A stretch of DNA of 5,231 nucleotides from a bacterium. GTDB taxonomy: Bacteria; Patescibacteria; Paceibacteria; UBA9973; SBAW01. Location: positions 1 to 5,231 of the forward strand of contig JAKAIP010000059.1 of assembly GCA_021825025.1 (NCBI GenBank). Direction: 5' to 3'. The notes beneath the pieces were generated by a model. The model did no database searches. It saw nothing but the letters and a program-made list of their open reading frames with translations, and was not told the origin of the DNA. This document shows positions 1 to 5,231 of this stretch, piece by piece (position 1 is the stretch's first letter; every line of letters begins with the position of its first letter). A program made the translations under genes and the position numbers.

Positions 1-1450
1 GGTAGTGCTGGTTGATGGTGTGCCGCAAACGCTTTCTCTCAAAGGAATCCTTCAGGAATTTCTCAAGCATCGTCAGGAGGTGGTGCGTCGTCGGACGCAG
101 TTTGATTTGCGAAAAGCGCAGGAACGAGAGCATATTCTCCTCGGTCTCAAGAAGGCACTCGATGTCATTGATCAGATCATTAAAACAATTCGAGGATCGA
201 AAGATGTTGCCGATGCGCACGCTAATTTAATGAAACAATTCAAGTTCTCCGACCTGCAAGCAACAGCGATTTTGGAAATGCGTCTGCAGAAACTGGCGAA
301 TCTCGAGCGTAAAAAAGTGGAAGACGAGCTTAAGGACATCCAAGCCATCATCGAACAGCTCAGCGGATTACTGAAGAGCGAAAAGAAAATTGCAGGAGTA
401 GTCCGCAAGGAAATTGCAGATATTGCGAGTCGGTATGGTGATGACCGTCAGACGAAAGTGGTGAAAGGTGCGGTAGGAGTCATAAATGTGGAAGATCTGG
501 TTCCAGATGAGGAACAGGTATTAGTGCTTACTGCTGGAGGGTATGTAAAACGGACAAATCCGGAAGAATACCGAAAACAGAAGCGTGGTGGCGTAGGGGT
601 TATTGATCTCAACACCAAAGAAGAAGATTTTGTCACGACATTTCTTACTACCTCGACACATAGCGATCTCCTGTTCTTCACTGATCGAGGAAAAGCATAT
701 CAAATCAAAATGTATGATTTGCCAGAAGGGAAACGCTCTACTAAAGGAAAGGCTCTGGTAAACTACCTCTCTATTTCAGAAGGAGAGAAGGTAACGTCAG
801 TGCTCCCGCTCCGTAAGAATGAAAAAGAAGGCAAATCATTCCTTTACCTTATTACCCGTCAGGGTGTTGCGAAGAAGGTGGATGCGACAGCATTTCATGA
901 TGTCCGACGCAGTGGTCTCATTGCCGTTAAACTGCAACCAGGAGATGAGCTTATTGCAGCACTCCTTACGGAAAAAGATGATGAGCTTTTCCTCTCTTCT
1001 GCAAAAGGGCAGTCCATTCGTTTCAAAGAAAGCGATATTCGGTCCATGGGTCGCAGTGCTGGCGGAGTGCGTGCTATGAAATTGGCAACCGGCGATGTAG
1101 TGGTTGGTGCTGACGTGATACGCAAGGGTCGCGCAGACATGGAGGTACTCGTGGTCTCGCGCAATGGCTATGGAAAAACAACACCAGTGAATGAATATAA
1201 AATCCAAAAACGTAGCGGCAGTGGTATAAAAACGGTAAAAGTAACACCAAAGACTGGACCATTAATTGCCGCTCGTATTATTTCTCGAGCAGCGGAAGAA
1301 GAGGAACAGGAGATCGTAGTTATTTCCAAGAAAGGACAAGTGATCCGCACTGGGCTGTCTGAAATTCCATCACTTTCACGCGGCACCCAAGGCGTGCGTA
1401 TCATGAAACTCCGGGAAGGGGATGCTATTGCTTCATTTGTGTGTCTCTAA
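1..1450 (+). CDS. gyrA: DNA gyrase subunit A, C-terminal part (5' end outside window)
   Basis: GyrA is the breakage-reunion and DNA-wrapping subunit of the type II topoisomerase that introduces negative supercoils. The reading frame is open from base 2, so the winged-helix and active-site tyrosine region lies upstream of the window. What remains is about 482 residues. The first ~150 are the end of the tower and coiled-coil region, with the family segments RHR-like KHRQEVVRRR and AILEMRLQKLANLE. This part has the short form, without the insert seen in E. coli GyrA. The rest shows six repeats of the beta-pinwheel, each a beta strand, a G-x-(V/A)-K/R turn and a basic glycine-rich segment. Blade 1 carries QKRGGVG (about residues 192-198 counted from base 5), a good GyrA box, which favours gyrase over ParC. 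Blade 5 has a similar QKRSGSG. The protein ends in FVCL right after blade 6, with no acidic tail. The stop is TAA. Confidence 0.97.
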   Translation, partial: VVLVDGVPQTLSLKGILQEFLKHRQEVVRRRTQFDLRKAQEREHILLGLKKALDVIDQIIKTIRGSKDVADAHANLMKQFKFSDLQATAILEMRLQKLANLERKKVEDELKDIQAIIEQLSGLLKSEKKIAGVVRKEIADIASRYGDDRQTKVVKGAVGVINVEDLVPDEEQVLVLTAGGYVKRTNPEEYRKQKRGGVGVIDLNTKEEDFVTTFLTTSTHSDLLFFTDRGKAYQIKMYDLPEGKRSTKGKALVNYLSISEGEKVTSVLPLRKNEKEGKSFLYLITRQGVAKKVDATAFHDVRRSGLIAVKLQPGDELIAALLTEKDDELFLSSAKGQSIRFKESDIRSMGRSAGGVRAMKLATGDVVVGADVIRKGRADMEVLVVSRNGYGKTTPVNEYKIQKRSGSGIKTVKVTPKTGPLIAARIISRAAEEEEQEIVVISKKGQVIRTGLSEIPSLSRGTQGVRIMKLREGDAIASFVCL

Positions 1451-1463
1451 TTGCATCAAAGGG

Positions 1464-1479
1464 TATATACTGAAATGAA
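1464..1479 (+). promoter_or_regulatory. possible -10 element for a leaderless methyltransferase transcript
   Basis: TATACT at 1466-1471 lies within TATATACT, 7 bases before the ATG at 1479. If it acts as a -10 box, transcription would begin at or next to the start codon, giving a leaderless mRNA. I see no convincing -35 box at 16-18 bases upstream, where the sequence is the end of gyrA. The only purine-rich stretch (AAAGGG, 1458-1463) is about 15 bases from the ATG, too far for a good ribosome binding site. The site is weak on its own. Confidence 0.3.
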
Positions 1480-2033
1480 TGGAAGGTTCGTTTCTACATC
1501 CTACGCAGACGCTGCGCGCCGCTGGCGTGACCGAAGGCATGTGTGTTGCTGATTTCGGGGCCGGTTCGGGATTTTTCACTCGCGCCGCAGCACGCCTTGT
1601 GGGACCCATAGGAGTAGTATGGGCTATCGATGTGCACCGAGATCTCCTTACTCGGGTAAAGAATCTCGGCACAGCAGAAGGGTTATCAAATATTGAAATT
1701 GCGTGGGGAGATGTTGCCTTACCTAAAGGGAGTCATTTGCCGGCACAGAGCTGTGATCTGGTGCTCATAACCAACATACTCTTTATGCTTGAATCTAAAA
1801 GAGAAGTGCTTCATGAGGCTGCGCGTGTGCTTAAGCCTCACGGGCAAATTCTCCTCATTGATTGGACGAGTTCACATGATGGATTGGGACCGCACCCTGA
1901 TCATATATTTACAGAAGCTGCTGCACGCACAGTGTGCGAGCGGGAAGGATTTTCAGTGCTGCGTCCTGTTCCTGCGGGCGCATATCATTGGGGATTGATC
2001 GTTCGCAAAAACATGACAAAGGACGCACAATAA
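1479..2033 (+). CDS. class I SAM-dependent methyltransferase (UbiE/Methyltransf_11-like)
   Basis: This is a 184-residue protein, the size of a bare Rossmann-fold methyltransferase domain, which transfers a methyl group from S-adenosylmethionine. Motif I is VADFGAGSGFF at residues 23-33 (D-x-G-x-G-x-G glycine loop). The acidic residue ending strand 2 is Asp51 in WAIDV. GDVALP follows at 77-82, motif IV is CDLVLITNILFML at 92-104, and the conserved RVLKPHG turn with the following strand lies around 116-129. The start at 1479 gives MEGSFLHP just ahead of the first helix, the usual beginning in this group. It lies 28 bases after gyrA and 8 bases before the solute-binding protein gene, with no terminator on either side. 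There is no signal peptide or membrane segment, so it is cytosolic. The substrate cannot be read from the sequence; small molecule, lipid or protein are all possible. Base composition resembles gyrA more than the AT-rich genes downstream. Confidence 0.87.
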   Translation: MEGSFLHPTQTLRAAGVTEGMCVADFGAGSGFFTRAAARLVGPIGVVWAIDVHRDLLTRVKNLGTAEGLSNIEIAWGDVALPKGSHLPAQSCDLVLITNILFMLESKREVLHEAARVLKPHGQILLIDWTSSHDGLGPHPDHIFTEAAARTVCEREGFSVLRPVPAGAYHWGLIVRKNMTKDAQ

Positions 2034-2041
2034 CAAAGTAT

Positions 2042-3346
2042 ATGAAACTCTCTATGTTTCAATTGATTGTACTCATTTCCTTTGTTGGCTTTTTGCTTGC
2101 AGGGATTGCCGCTTTTTCACTATTTGGAGGTAATAGAGGCAGTAGTATTGGCCAAGTAACCATATGGGGAACTCTTGATCAGCAAACTATGCAATCACTC
2201 TTAGTGACTCTACGCTCTCAAAATAAAGAATTTCAAAATGTAACGTATGTACAGAAAGACCCAAGCACGTACTACACAGATCTTATCAACGCTATGGCAA
2301 GTGGTACCGGACCAGATCTCTTTTTTATAACTCAGGATACCGTCACTAACTTTTCTAATAAAATTACTGTAATTCCATACAGTGCTGAATCACAAGCCAC
2401 ATACCTTTCTTCATTTCTCAATGAGGGACAACTTTTTTTGACTCCACAAGGAGCACTTGCGTTACCATTTAGTATTGATCCACTGGTGATGTACTGGAAT
2501 AAAGATTTATTTGCTTCTGCGGGTATTGCGCAACCTCCGGTATATTGGAGTGATTTTCTTTCCTTGGCACCGCAAATTACTTCTATTGATACGAGTTCTA
2601 ATATTGCACGGAGTGCGGTAGCACTTGGTTCCTGGAAAAATATTACTCACGCAAAAATGATCCTATCAGCACTATTCATGGAAGCAGGAGATCCAATTAT
2701 GCTGCGTACAGGATCGGGATCATTAGAATCAGTATTTGGTACTACTCCAGCCGCAGCTGCAGAAAATCCTGCATCTTCAGCTTTGCTATTTTATACAGAG
2801 TTTGCGAATCCTTCTAAAACTACGTATTCCTGGAATGATGCATTACCCCAATCACGGGATGCATTTGCTGCAGGAAATGTTGCTGTATATTTTGGCACTG
2901 CAAGTGATAATCAGTTACTACTTCAAACAAATCCAAATTTAAATTTTGGTGTTGCGCTGCTACCGCAGATTAAGGGGAATGCCACACACCTTACTTTCGG
3001 AGAACTTACTGGATTAGCTATTTCACGTAGTGCATCTAATCCGCAAGGAGCACTTGCAGTCGCGCAGGCGTTAACAAGTCTTTCGATACAAGAATCACTC
3101 TTACAACAAGGTACAGTAATACCGGCGCGTAGTGATATTTCTATAAATACCAGTGCTAATGCCGCTGAGGCAATATTTGAACAGTCTGCAATTATGTCGC
3201 AAGGTTGGCTTGACCCGGATCCTAGTGCAACTGATCCACTTTTTGAGAACATGATAGAATCGGTAGTAACAGGGCAGCAAGATCCCGCACAAGCAGTAGC
3301 ACAAGCTTCACAAGCAATGATACAACTTAGTACTACAGCACAATAA
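2042..3346 (+). CDS. membrane-anchored extracellular solute-binding protein, family 1
   Basis: The 434-residue product matches the family 1 substrate-binding proteins of ABC importers (MalE-like, often sugar binders). Residues 6-28 form one hydrophobic segment with no lipobox cysteine, so it is probably a signal anchor and not a lipoprotein, with the binding domain outside. Family signatures appear in order: a first strand QVTIWGTLD (38-46); GTGPDLFFI (88-96); LPFSIDPLVMYWNKDLF (141-157) followed by AGIAQPP and YWSDF; DAFAAGNVAVYFG (283-295); FGVALLPQ (312-319); and a C-terminal helix pair after GQQDPAQA. The frame is open further upstream, but that extension would run inside the methyltransferase gene. 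ATG 2042 starts directly before the hydrophobic anchor and is preferred. There is no Shine-Dalgarno motif. The stop overlaps the next start (TAATG), which points to coupling with the pilin gene. No permease or ATPase is visible, so transport is not shown; the protein may serve as a ligand-binding or scaffold part. Confidence 0.88.
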   Translation: MKLSMFQLIVLISFVGFLLAGIAAFSLFGGNRGSSIGQVTIWGTLDQQTMQSLLVTLRSQNKEFQNVTYVQKDPSTYYTDLINAMASGTGPDLFFITQDTVTNFSNKITVIPYSAESQATYLSSFLNEGQLFLTPQGALALPFSIDPLVMYWNKDLFASAGIAQPPVYWSDFLSLAPQITSIDTSSNIARSAVALGSWKNITHAKMILSALFMEAGDPIMLRTGSGSLESVFGTTPAAAAENPASSALLFYTEFANPSKTTYSWNDALPQSRDAFAAGNVAVYFGTASDNQLLLQTNPNLNFGVALLPQIKGNATHLTFGELTGLAISRSASNPQGALAVAQALTSLSIQESLLQQGTVIPARSDISINTSANAAEAIFEQSAIMSQGWLDPDPSATDPLFENMIESVVTGQQDPAQAVAQASQAMIQLSTTAQ

Positions 3347-3789
3347 TGAAACGTATTATACGAGGATTATTCATACAAAGTTACCTCTTCTCACTTCCAT
3401 TAGTATCTTTTGCAAGTGGTTCCACTGGAGGAGGCGGAGGAAGTACAGGCGGTGGAGGTGGTTCCACTGGAGGAGGCGGAGGAAGTACAGGGACATTAAT
3501 AAATCCTTTAAATGCAAATTCAGTTTGTGGTTTTTTGAAAGATGTACTTAATATTGTAATGCAAATTGCAATGCCAATTGCCTTATTATTTTTAGTATTA
3601 GCAGGATTTCAACTCGTTGCTGCTAGGGGAAATCCTGAAGCACTTACAAAAGCCAGAAAGAATCTCATTTATACGATTATTGGAATCGGCCTTTTTTTGG
3701 GAGCCTGGACTTTAGCGTTAGTACTTGCCAATACTATCAATGCCCTAGGTAGCTCTCTCGGACAGCCTAATAGTGTTGGTACTTGTTAA
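3346..3789 (+). CDS. T4SS-type pilin (TrbC/VirB2-like) with N-terminal Gly-rich linker
   Basis: This is a 147-residue secreted membrane protein. Residues 1-23 look like a signal peptide (KRIIR, hydrophobic core, SFA before the likely cut). Residues 24-49 are three GGGGGST heptads. Cys61 precedes the pilin core: helix 1 at about 67-93, a basic loop ARGNPEALTKARKN (93-106), and helix 2 at about 107-134 containing IGLFLGAWTLALVLA. The order AGFQLVAARGNPE, loop, LGAWTLALV matches my recollection of the small type IV secretion pilin family (PF18895-like) widespread in Patescibacteria. The basic loop should be cytoplasmic, with both ends outside, as in VirB2/TrbC pilins. The ATG shares its A with the TAA of the solute-binding gene (1-base overlap), with no ribosome binding site, so translation is probably coupled. 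A second cysteine is the last residue (147), which could pair with Cys61 or with a partner. A heptad linker between signal peptide and pilin core is unusual. Confidence 0.87.
   Translation: MKRIIRGLFIQSYLFSLPLVSFASGSTGGGGGSTGGGGGSTGGGGGSTGTLINPLNANSVCGFLKDVLNIVMQIAMPIALLFLVLAGFQLVAARGNPEALTKARKNLIYTIIGIGLFLGAWTLALVLANTINALGSSLGQPNSVGTC
3415..3492 (+). repeat. tandem repeat coding for GGGGGST heptads, pilin 1
   Basis: The stretch encodes S-G-S-T followed by three five-glycine blocks, each trailed by Ser-Thr, at residues 24-49 of the pilin. The 21-bp unit alternates two codon versions (TCC ACT and AGT ACA), so the exact repeat is 42 bp apart: 3416-3449 is identical to 3458-3491. Changes in copy number would stay in frame and only alter linker length. 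Confidence 0.93.
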
Positions 3790-3793
3790 TTAT

Positions 3794-4045
3794 ATGAGTC
3801 TTACACTAGCTGGTATCGTAGGAAATATTGTCAACCTTATTAACACTACTATTCCTGTTCTTTCTACATTAGCATTGACAATATTTTTAGCAGGAATTGT
3901 TCGATATTTATATTCTGAAACACAAGGGAAAAAGGATCAATCTAGAGAAGTAATTATATGGGGCATTATAGCCTTATTTATCATCTTTTCTTTGTGGGGA
4001 ATTATTGCGGTAATGAAAAGCGTTTTGCTACCACCAGGGTTCTAA
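3794..4045 (+). CDS. small two-helix membrane protein, pilin-like (paralogue 2)
   Basis: This is an 83-residue protein with two predicted membrane helices (about 17-40 and 53-75) joined by a short polar loop SETQGKKDQSR (41-51). It has no cleavable signal peptide and only a short tail, LLPPGF. The second helix has WGIIALFIIFSLWGII, a pattern repeated in the third gene (SLWGII) and partly in the fourth, which makes these three relatives of each other. The hairpin layout is the same as in the upstream pilin, but the match to the pilin family itself is weaker. ATG 3794 is chosen, 4 bases after the pilin stop. An in-frame start at 3773 would overlap the pilin and add only seven residues. There is no Shine-Dalgarno motif, and the spacing suggests coupling to the pilin gene. 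Its role is inferred from position and topology only: a minor subunit or membrane partner of the pilin. Confidence 0.78.
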   Translation: MSLTLAGIVGNIVNLINTTIPVLSTLALTIFLAGIVRYLYSETQGKKDQSREVIIWGIIALFIIFSLWGIIAVMKSVLLPPGF

Positions 4046-4065
4046 TCTCTATCCACACCGTCCTA

Positions 4066-4100
4066 TTGTTTGGTTACACTAGTTTGCTACAGTGAAGGCA
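4066..4100 (+). promoter_or_regulatory. possible extended -10 promoter before the third pilin-like gene
   Basis: TTGTTT (4066-4071) and TGC-TACAGT (TG at 4085-4086, hexamer 4088-4093) are separated by 16 bases, a normal sigma-70 layout with an extended -10. It lies in the only sizeable intergenic gap of the pilin cluster (72 bases). The expected start of transcription is at about 4100, exactly where an in-frame ATG sits, so the transcript may be leaderless. This is pattern matching only. Confidence 0.35.
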
Positions 4101-4117
4101 TGTCTAATAATATTTAT

Positions 4118-4480
4118 ATGAAGAAAATACTAACAATTGCCGGAATAATTTTTTCCATTCCGCTCCTTACCTTTGCTCAAGCGTCAAATGGTAATTCGTA
4201 TATTAATTACTACATTACTCTTATACAGCAGGTGAGTTATATTCTTCATATCCTCATTCCTATTCTGGTTACTGCCGCTATTGTTATATTCTTCATTGGC
4301 TTAGTTCAATACATCTTTAAACCTGATGATAAGGAAAAACCAAAGAAGACGATGATTGCAGGTATTGTGAGCATTTTTATCATGGTTTCATTGTGGGGGA
4401 TTATCAGTTTGCTCCAGAATGTAGCGGGAGTAAATCCTAACTACGTAAATCCTATACAACAAGGTCCTCAAGTACAATAA
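4118..4480 (+). CDS. small secreted two-helix membrane protein, pilin-like (paralogue 3)
   Basis: The 120-residue product begins with a textbook signal peptide (MKKI, hydrophobic core, TFAQA; cut near residue 20-22). A short polar stretch follows, then two membrane helices (about 41-66 and 79-100) around a highly charged loop KPDDKEKPKK (68-77). The second helix has IFIMVSLWGIIS, matching the WGII pattern of the preceding gene. The tail is polar, Asn/Gln/Pro-rich, and ends in GPQVQ. Charge placement predicts the loop inside and both mature ends outside, as for VirB2-type pilins. ATG 4118 is chosen because it starts the cleanest signal peptide. An in-frame ATG at 4100 would add six residues (MSNNIY) and lies where a leaderless transcript from the possible promoter would begin, so it is a real alternative. 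GAAGG ends one base before 4100, too close to serve as a ribosome binding site for it. The function is inferred from topology and neighbours. Confidence 0.78.
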   Translation: MKKILTIAGIIFSIPLLTFAQASNGNSYINYYITLIQQVSYILHILIPILVTAAIVIFFIGLVQYIFKPDDKEKPKKTMIAGIVSIFIMVSLWGIISLLQNVAGVNPNYVNPIQQGPQVQ

Positions 4481-4484
4481 AAAT

Positions 4485-4503
4485 GCTCAACGTACAGTTG
4501 AGC
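4485..4503 (-). terminator. hairpin between pilin-like genes 3 and 4; terminator-like on the minus strand
   Basis: GCTCAAC (4485-4491) and GTTGAGC (4497-4503) form a perfect 7-bp stem with a 5-base loop. Read on the minus strand, the stem is followed by ATTTTTATT, as in an intrinsic terminator. On the plus strand it is followed by CCTATGGT, with no T tract, so it should not stop the pilin operon. It could stop antisense read-through from the convergent gene. Because it ends 7 bases before the next ATG, it could also shape translation of gene 4. Confidence 0.42.
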
Positions 4504-4510
4504 CTATGGT

Positions 4511-4921
4511 ATGACGTCTGTCAGTAGCTTTGTAAGTGTAATATCAACAAATATCATTAATCCTATTCTGGAGCTCATTTTTGCTTCCGGACTCTTACTT
4601 TTTTTAGTGGGAGTAGTCCAGTTTTTAATAGCCCTTTATCAAGGGAATAATGATGTAAAAAAGAAAGGACAACAGCATTTATTGTGGGGTGTACTAGGTA
4701 TGTTTGTGATGTTAAGTGCTGTTGCTATTCTCCATTTTATTGGAAGTATTGCCTGTCAAAATGGAAGTTTGACTAATTGTTTCCCCACGTCAACTAATAA
4801 CGGGGGTGGTTCCACGGGAGGTGGAGGTGGAAGTACAGGCGGAGGAGGAGGAAGTACAGGCGGCGGCGGCGGTTCCATCGGAGGAGGGGGTGGAAGTACT
4901 GGTAATGTTCACTTCCAATAA
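4511..4921 (+). CDS. small two-helix membrane protein with C-terminal Gly-rich tail, pilin-like (paralogue 4)
   Basis: This is a 136-residue protein without a cleavable signal peptide. Two membrane helices lie at about 18-42 and 57-79, separated by a polar basic loop with GNNDVKKKGQQH (45-56). The hydrophobic pattern FLVGVVQFL before the loop and LLWGVLGMFVMLSA after it resembles the two preceding proteins, although the second WG pair is lost. Cys82 and Cys90 flank a short polar segment after helix 2 and could form a disulfide outside the membrane. Residues 98-131 are Gly-Ser-Thr heptads like those of the first pilin, here at the C-terminus, ending in GNVHFQ. The basic loop predicts both ends outside, so the tail is probably exposed. 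There is no Shine-Dalgarno motif, and a 7-bp hairpin lies just before the ATG. It is the last gene of the cluster, six bases ahead of the convergent hairpin. Its role is unknown beyond pilin-like topology. Confidence 0.75.
   Translation: MTSVSSFVSVISTNIINPILELIFASGLLLFLVGVVQFLIALYQGNNDVKKKGQQHLLWGVLGMFVMLSAVAILHFIGSIACQNGSLTNCFPTSTNNGGGSTGGGGGSTGGGGGSTGGGGGSIGGGGGSTGNVHFQ
4802..4903 (+). repeat. tandem repeat coding for GGGGGST heptads, pilin-like gene 4
   Basis: Codons 98-131 encode one GGG block and four GGGGG blocks separated by Ser-Thr, with one Ser-Ile (ATC, residue 123). The unit is 21 bp. It uses the same two codon versions (GGTTCCAC and GGAAGTAC) as the repeat in pilin 1, in a different order, and shares GGAAGTACAGGCGG with it. 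The glycine codons vary more here, so these copies may be older or differently reshuffled. Confidence 0.93.
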
Positions 4922-4926
4922 GAAAG

Positions 4927-4952
4927 CACCCTCACCTTTTATGGTGAGGGTG
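4927..4952 (-). terminator. intrinsic terminator hairpin between convergent genes
   Basis: CACCCTCACC (4927-4936) and GGTGAGGGTG (4943-4952) pair perfectly over 10 bp around a 6-base loop. On the minus strand the stem is followed by CTTTCTTATT, a fair T-rich tail, so it best serves the leftward gene, whose TAA stop (4941-4939) lies in the loop. On the plus strand no T tract follows, but the strong GC stem starts six bases after the last pilin-like stop and may still help end that transcript. Confidence 0.7.
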
Positions 4953-5231
4953 GTAGGAGAGCATATCCTCCAATCAGCGGCATGTTCTCTGCTAGGATCT
5001 TCTGGAAATGTGCTCCTGGTTTGATTCTTGCTGTTTTACCACCATCGGCAACACAGGTGGTTTTGTTCTGTAAATCGACGAAGCAGAAGGGTGTACCTTC
5101 CGCAACATCGATATGCAGATTACAGTGTCCCGCTAAGTTTATTACCTTCGACATCTGATGTGGTTTCAGATTTAAAGGTTGTTCAACTCCGTTACAAGCT
5201 GGGGTCATTGTCACACTCACCATTTGATTTG
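4939..5231 (-). CDS. hypothetical protein, C-terminal part (5' end outside window)
   Basis: The leftward frame is open from the window edge to a TAA in the terminator loop. An ATG at 5223 gives 94 residues, but the frame continues upstream (N-Q before the Met), so the true start may lie outside. I do not recognise the family. The sequence alternates short hydrophobic and polar stretches (KVINLAG, NLHIDVAEG, FCFVDL, TARIKPGAHF), which suggests a beta-rich soluble domain. It has four cysteines at about 10, 34, 47 and 57 from that Met, fitting disulfides in an exported domain, although no signal peptide is visible in this part. It ends in LLPPSP. Support for a real gene: no competing plus-strand gene, protein-like composition, and a hairpin with a T-rich tail placed exactly at its end. 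It converges tail to tail with the pilin cluster, so a shared function is not implied. Confidence 0.58.
   Translation of the reverse strand, partial: NQMVSVTMTPACNGVEQPLNLKPHQMSKVINLAGHCNLHIDVAEGTPFCFVDLQNKTTCVADGGKTARIKPGAHFQKILAENMPLIGGYALLPPSP

Noticed and set aside
836..1207. 123-codon open frame on the minus strand within gyrA
   Set aside because: It lies wholly opposite the well-supported gyrA C-terminal domain, and its translation is rich in Cys, His and Ser without any domain pattern.
1934..2041. 36-codon upstream extension of the solute-binding protein
   Set aside because: It overlaps the methyltransferase in another frame, has no hydrophobic character, and would bury the membrane anchor behind a Cys/Arg-rich leader. 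ATG 2042 gives a normal export start.
2447..3057. 14-base identical segments at 2447-2460 and 3044-3057 in the solute-binding gene
   Set aside because: Both encode Gln-Gly-Ala-Leu-Ala in unrelated parts of the protein. A match this short may be chance and shows no flanking similarity.
3415..3492. CRISPR or intergenic repeat array
   Set aside because: There are no unique spacers, the period is a multiple of three, and the array lies inside a coding frame.
3415..4903. Glycine-serine linker as a sign of an engineered construct
   Set aside because: The heptads are GGGGGST, not the common GGGGS linker. Codons vary between units, a Thr-to-Ile change has built up, and the surrounding genes look like a natural compact genome.
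4806..5024. 72-codon plus-strand frame through the glycine repeat
   Set aside because: Its Glu/Val/Ala-rich first half is just the shifted reading of the repeat, and it runs through the convergent terminator into the minus-strand gene.

Overview
The window looks like a piece of a Patescibacteria (CPR, Parcubacteria-like) chromosome. This rests on gene style, not on a database match. The genes are densely packed. Shine-Dalgarno motifs are weak or absent before nearly every start. A small pilin of the type IV secretion pilin type common in that group is followed by several tiny two-helix relatives. The visible genes all end in TAA, and no in-frame TGA is needed, so the standard bacterial code fits.

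Layout: (1) 1-1450, the 3' two thirds or so of gyrA: the end of the coiled-coil region and a complete six-bladed C-terminal DNA-wrapping domain. (2) 1479-2033, a small class I SAM-dependent methyltransferase. (3) 2042-3346, a membrane-anchored family 1 extracellular solute-binding protein. (4) 3346-4921, four consecutive small two-helix membrane proteins. The first is a convincing T4SS-type pilin and the next three are pilin-like. (5) 4939-5231 on the opposite strand, the 3' end of an unrecognised cysteine-containing protein, converging on the pilin cluster. A perfect 10-bp hairpin lies between the two.

The most interesting part is 2042-4921. The solute-binding protein gene overlaps the first pilin gene by one base (TAATG), and the second pilin-like gene follows four bases later, so these three are very probably co-transcribed and translationally coupled. 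A possible internal promoter precedes the third pilin-like gene. The first and last pilin-like proteins carry the same low-complexity linker, tandem GGGGGST heptads, at opposite ends: N-terminal in the first, C-terminal in the fourth. Predicted topology (basic loop inside, both termini outside) puts both linkers outside the membrane. A reasonable but unproven reading is a cell-surface assembly made of several pilin-like subunits together with a tethered ligand-binding protein. No ATPase, permease or other secretion component lies in the window.
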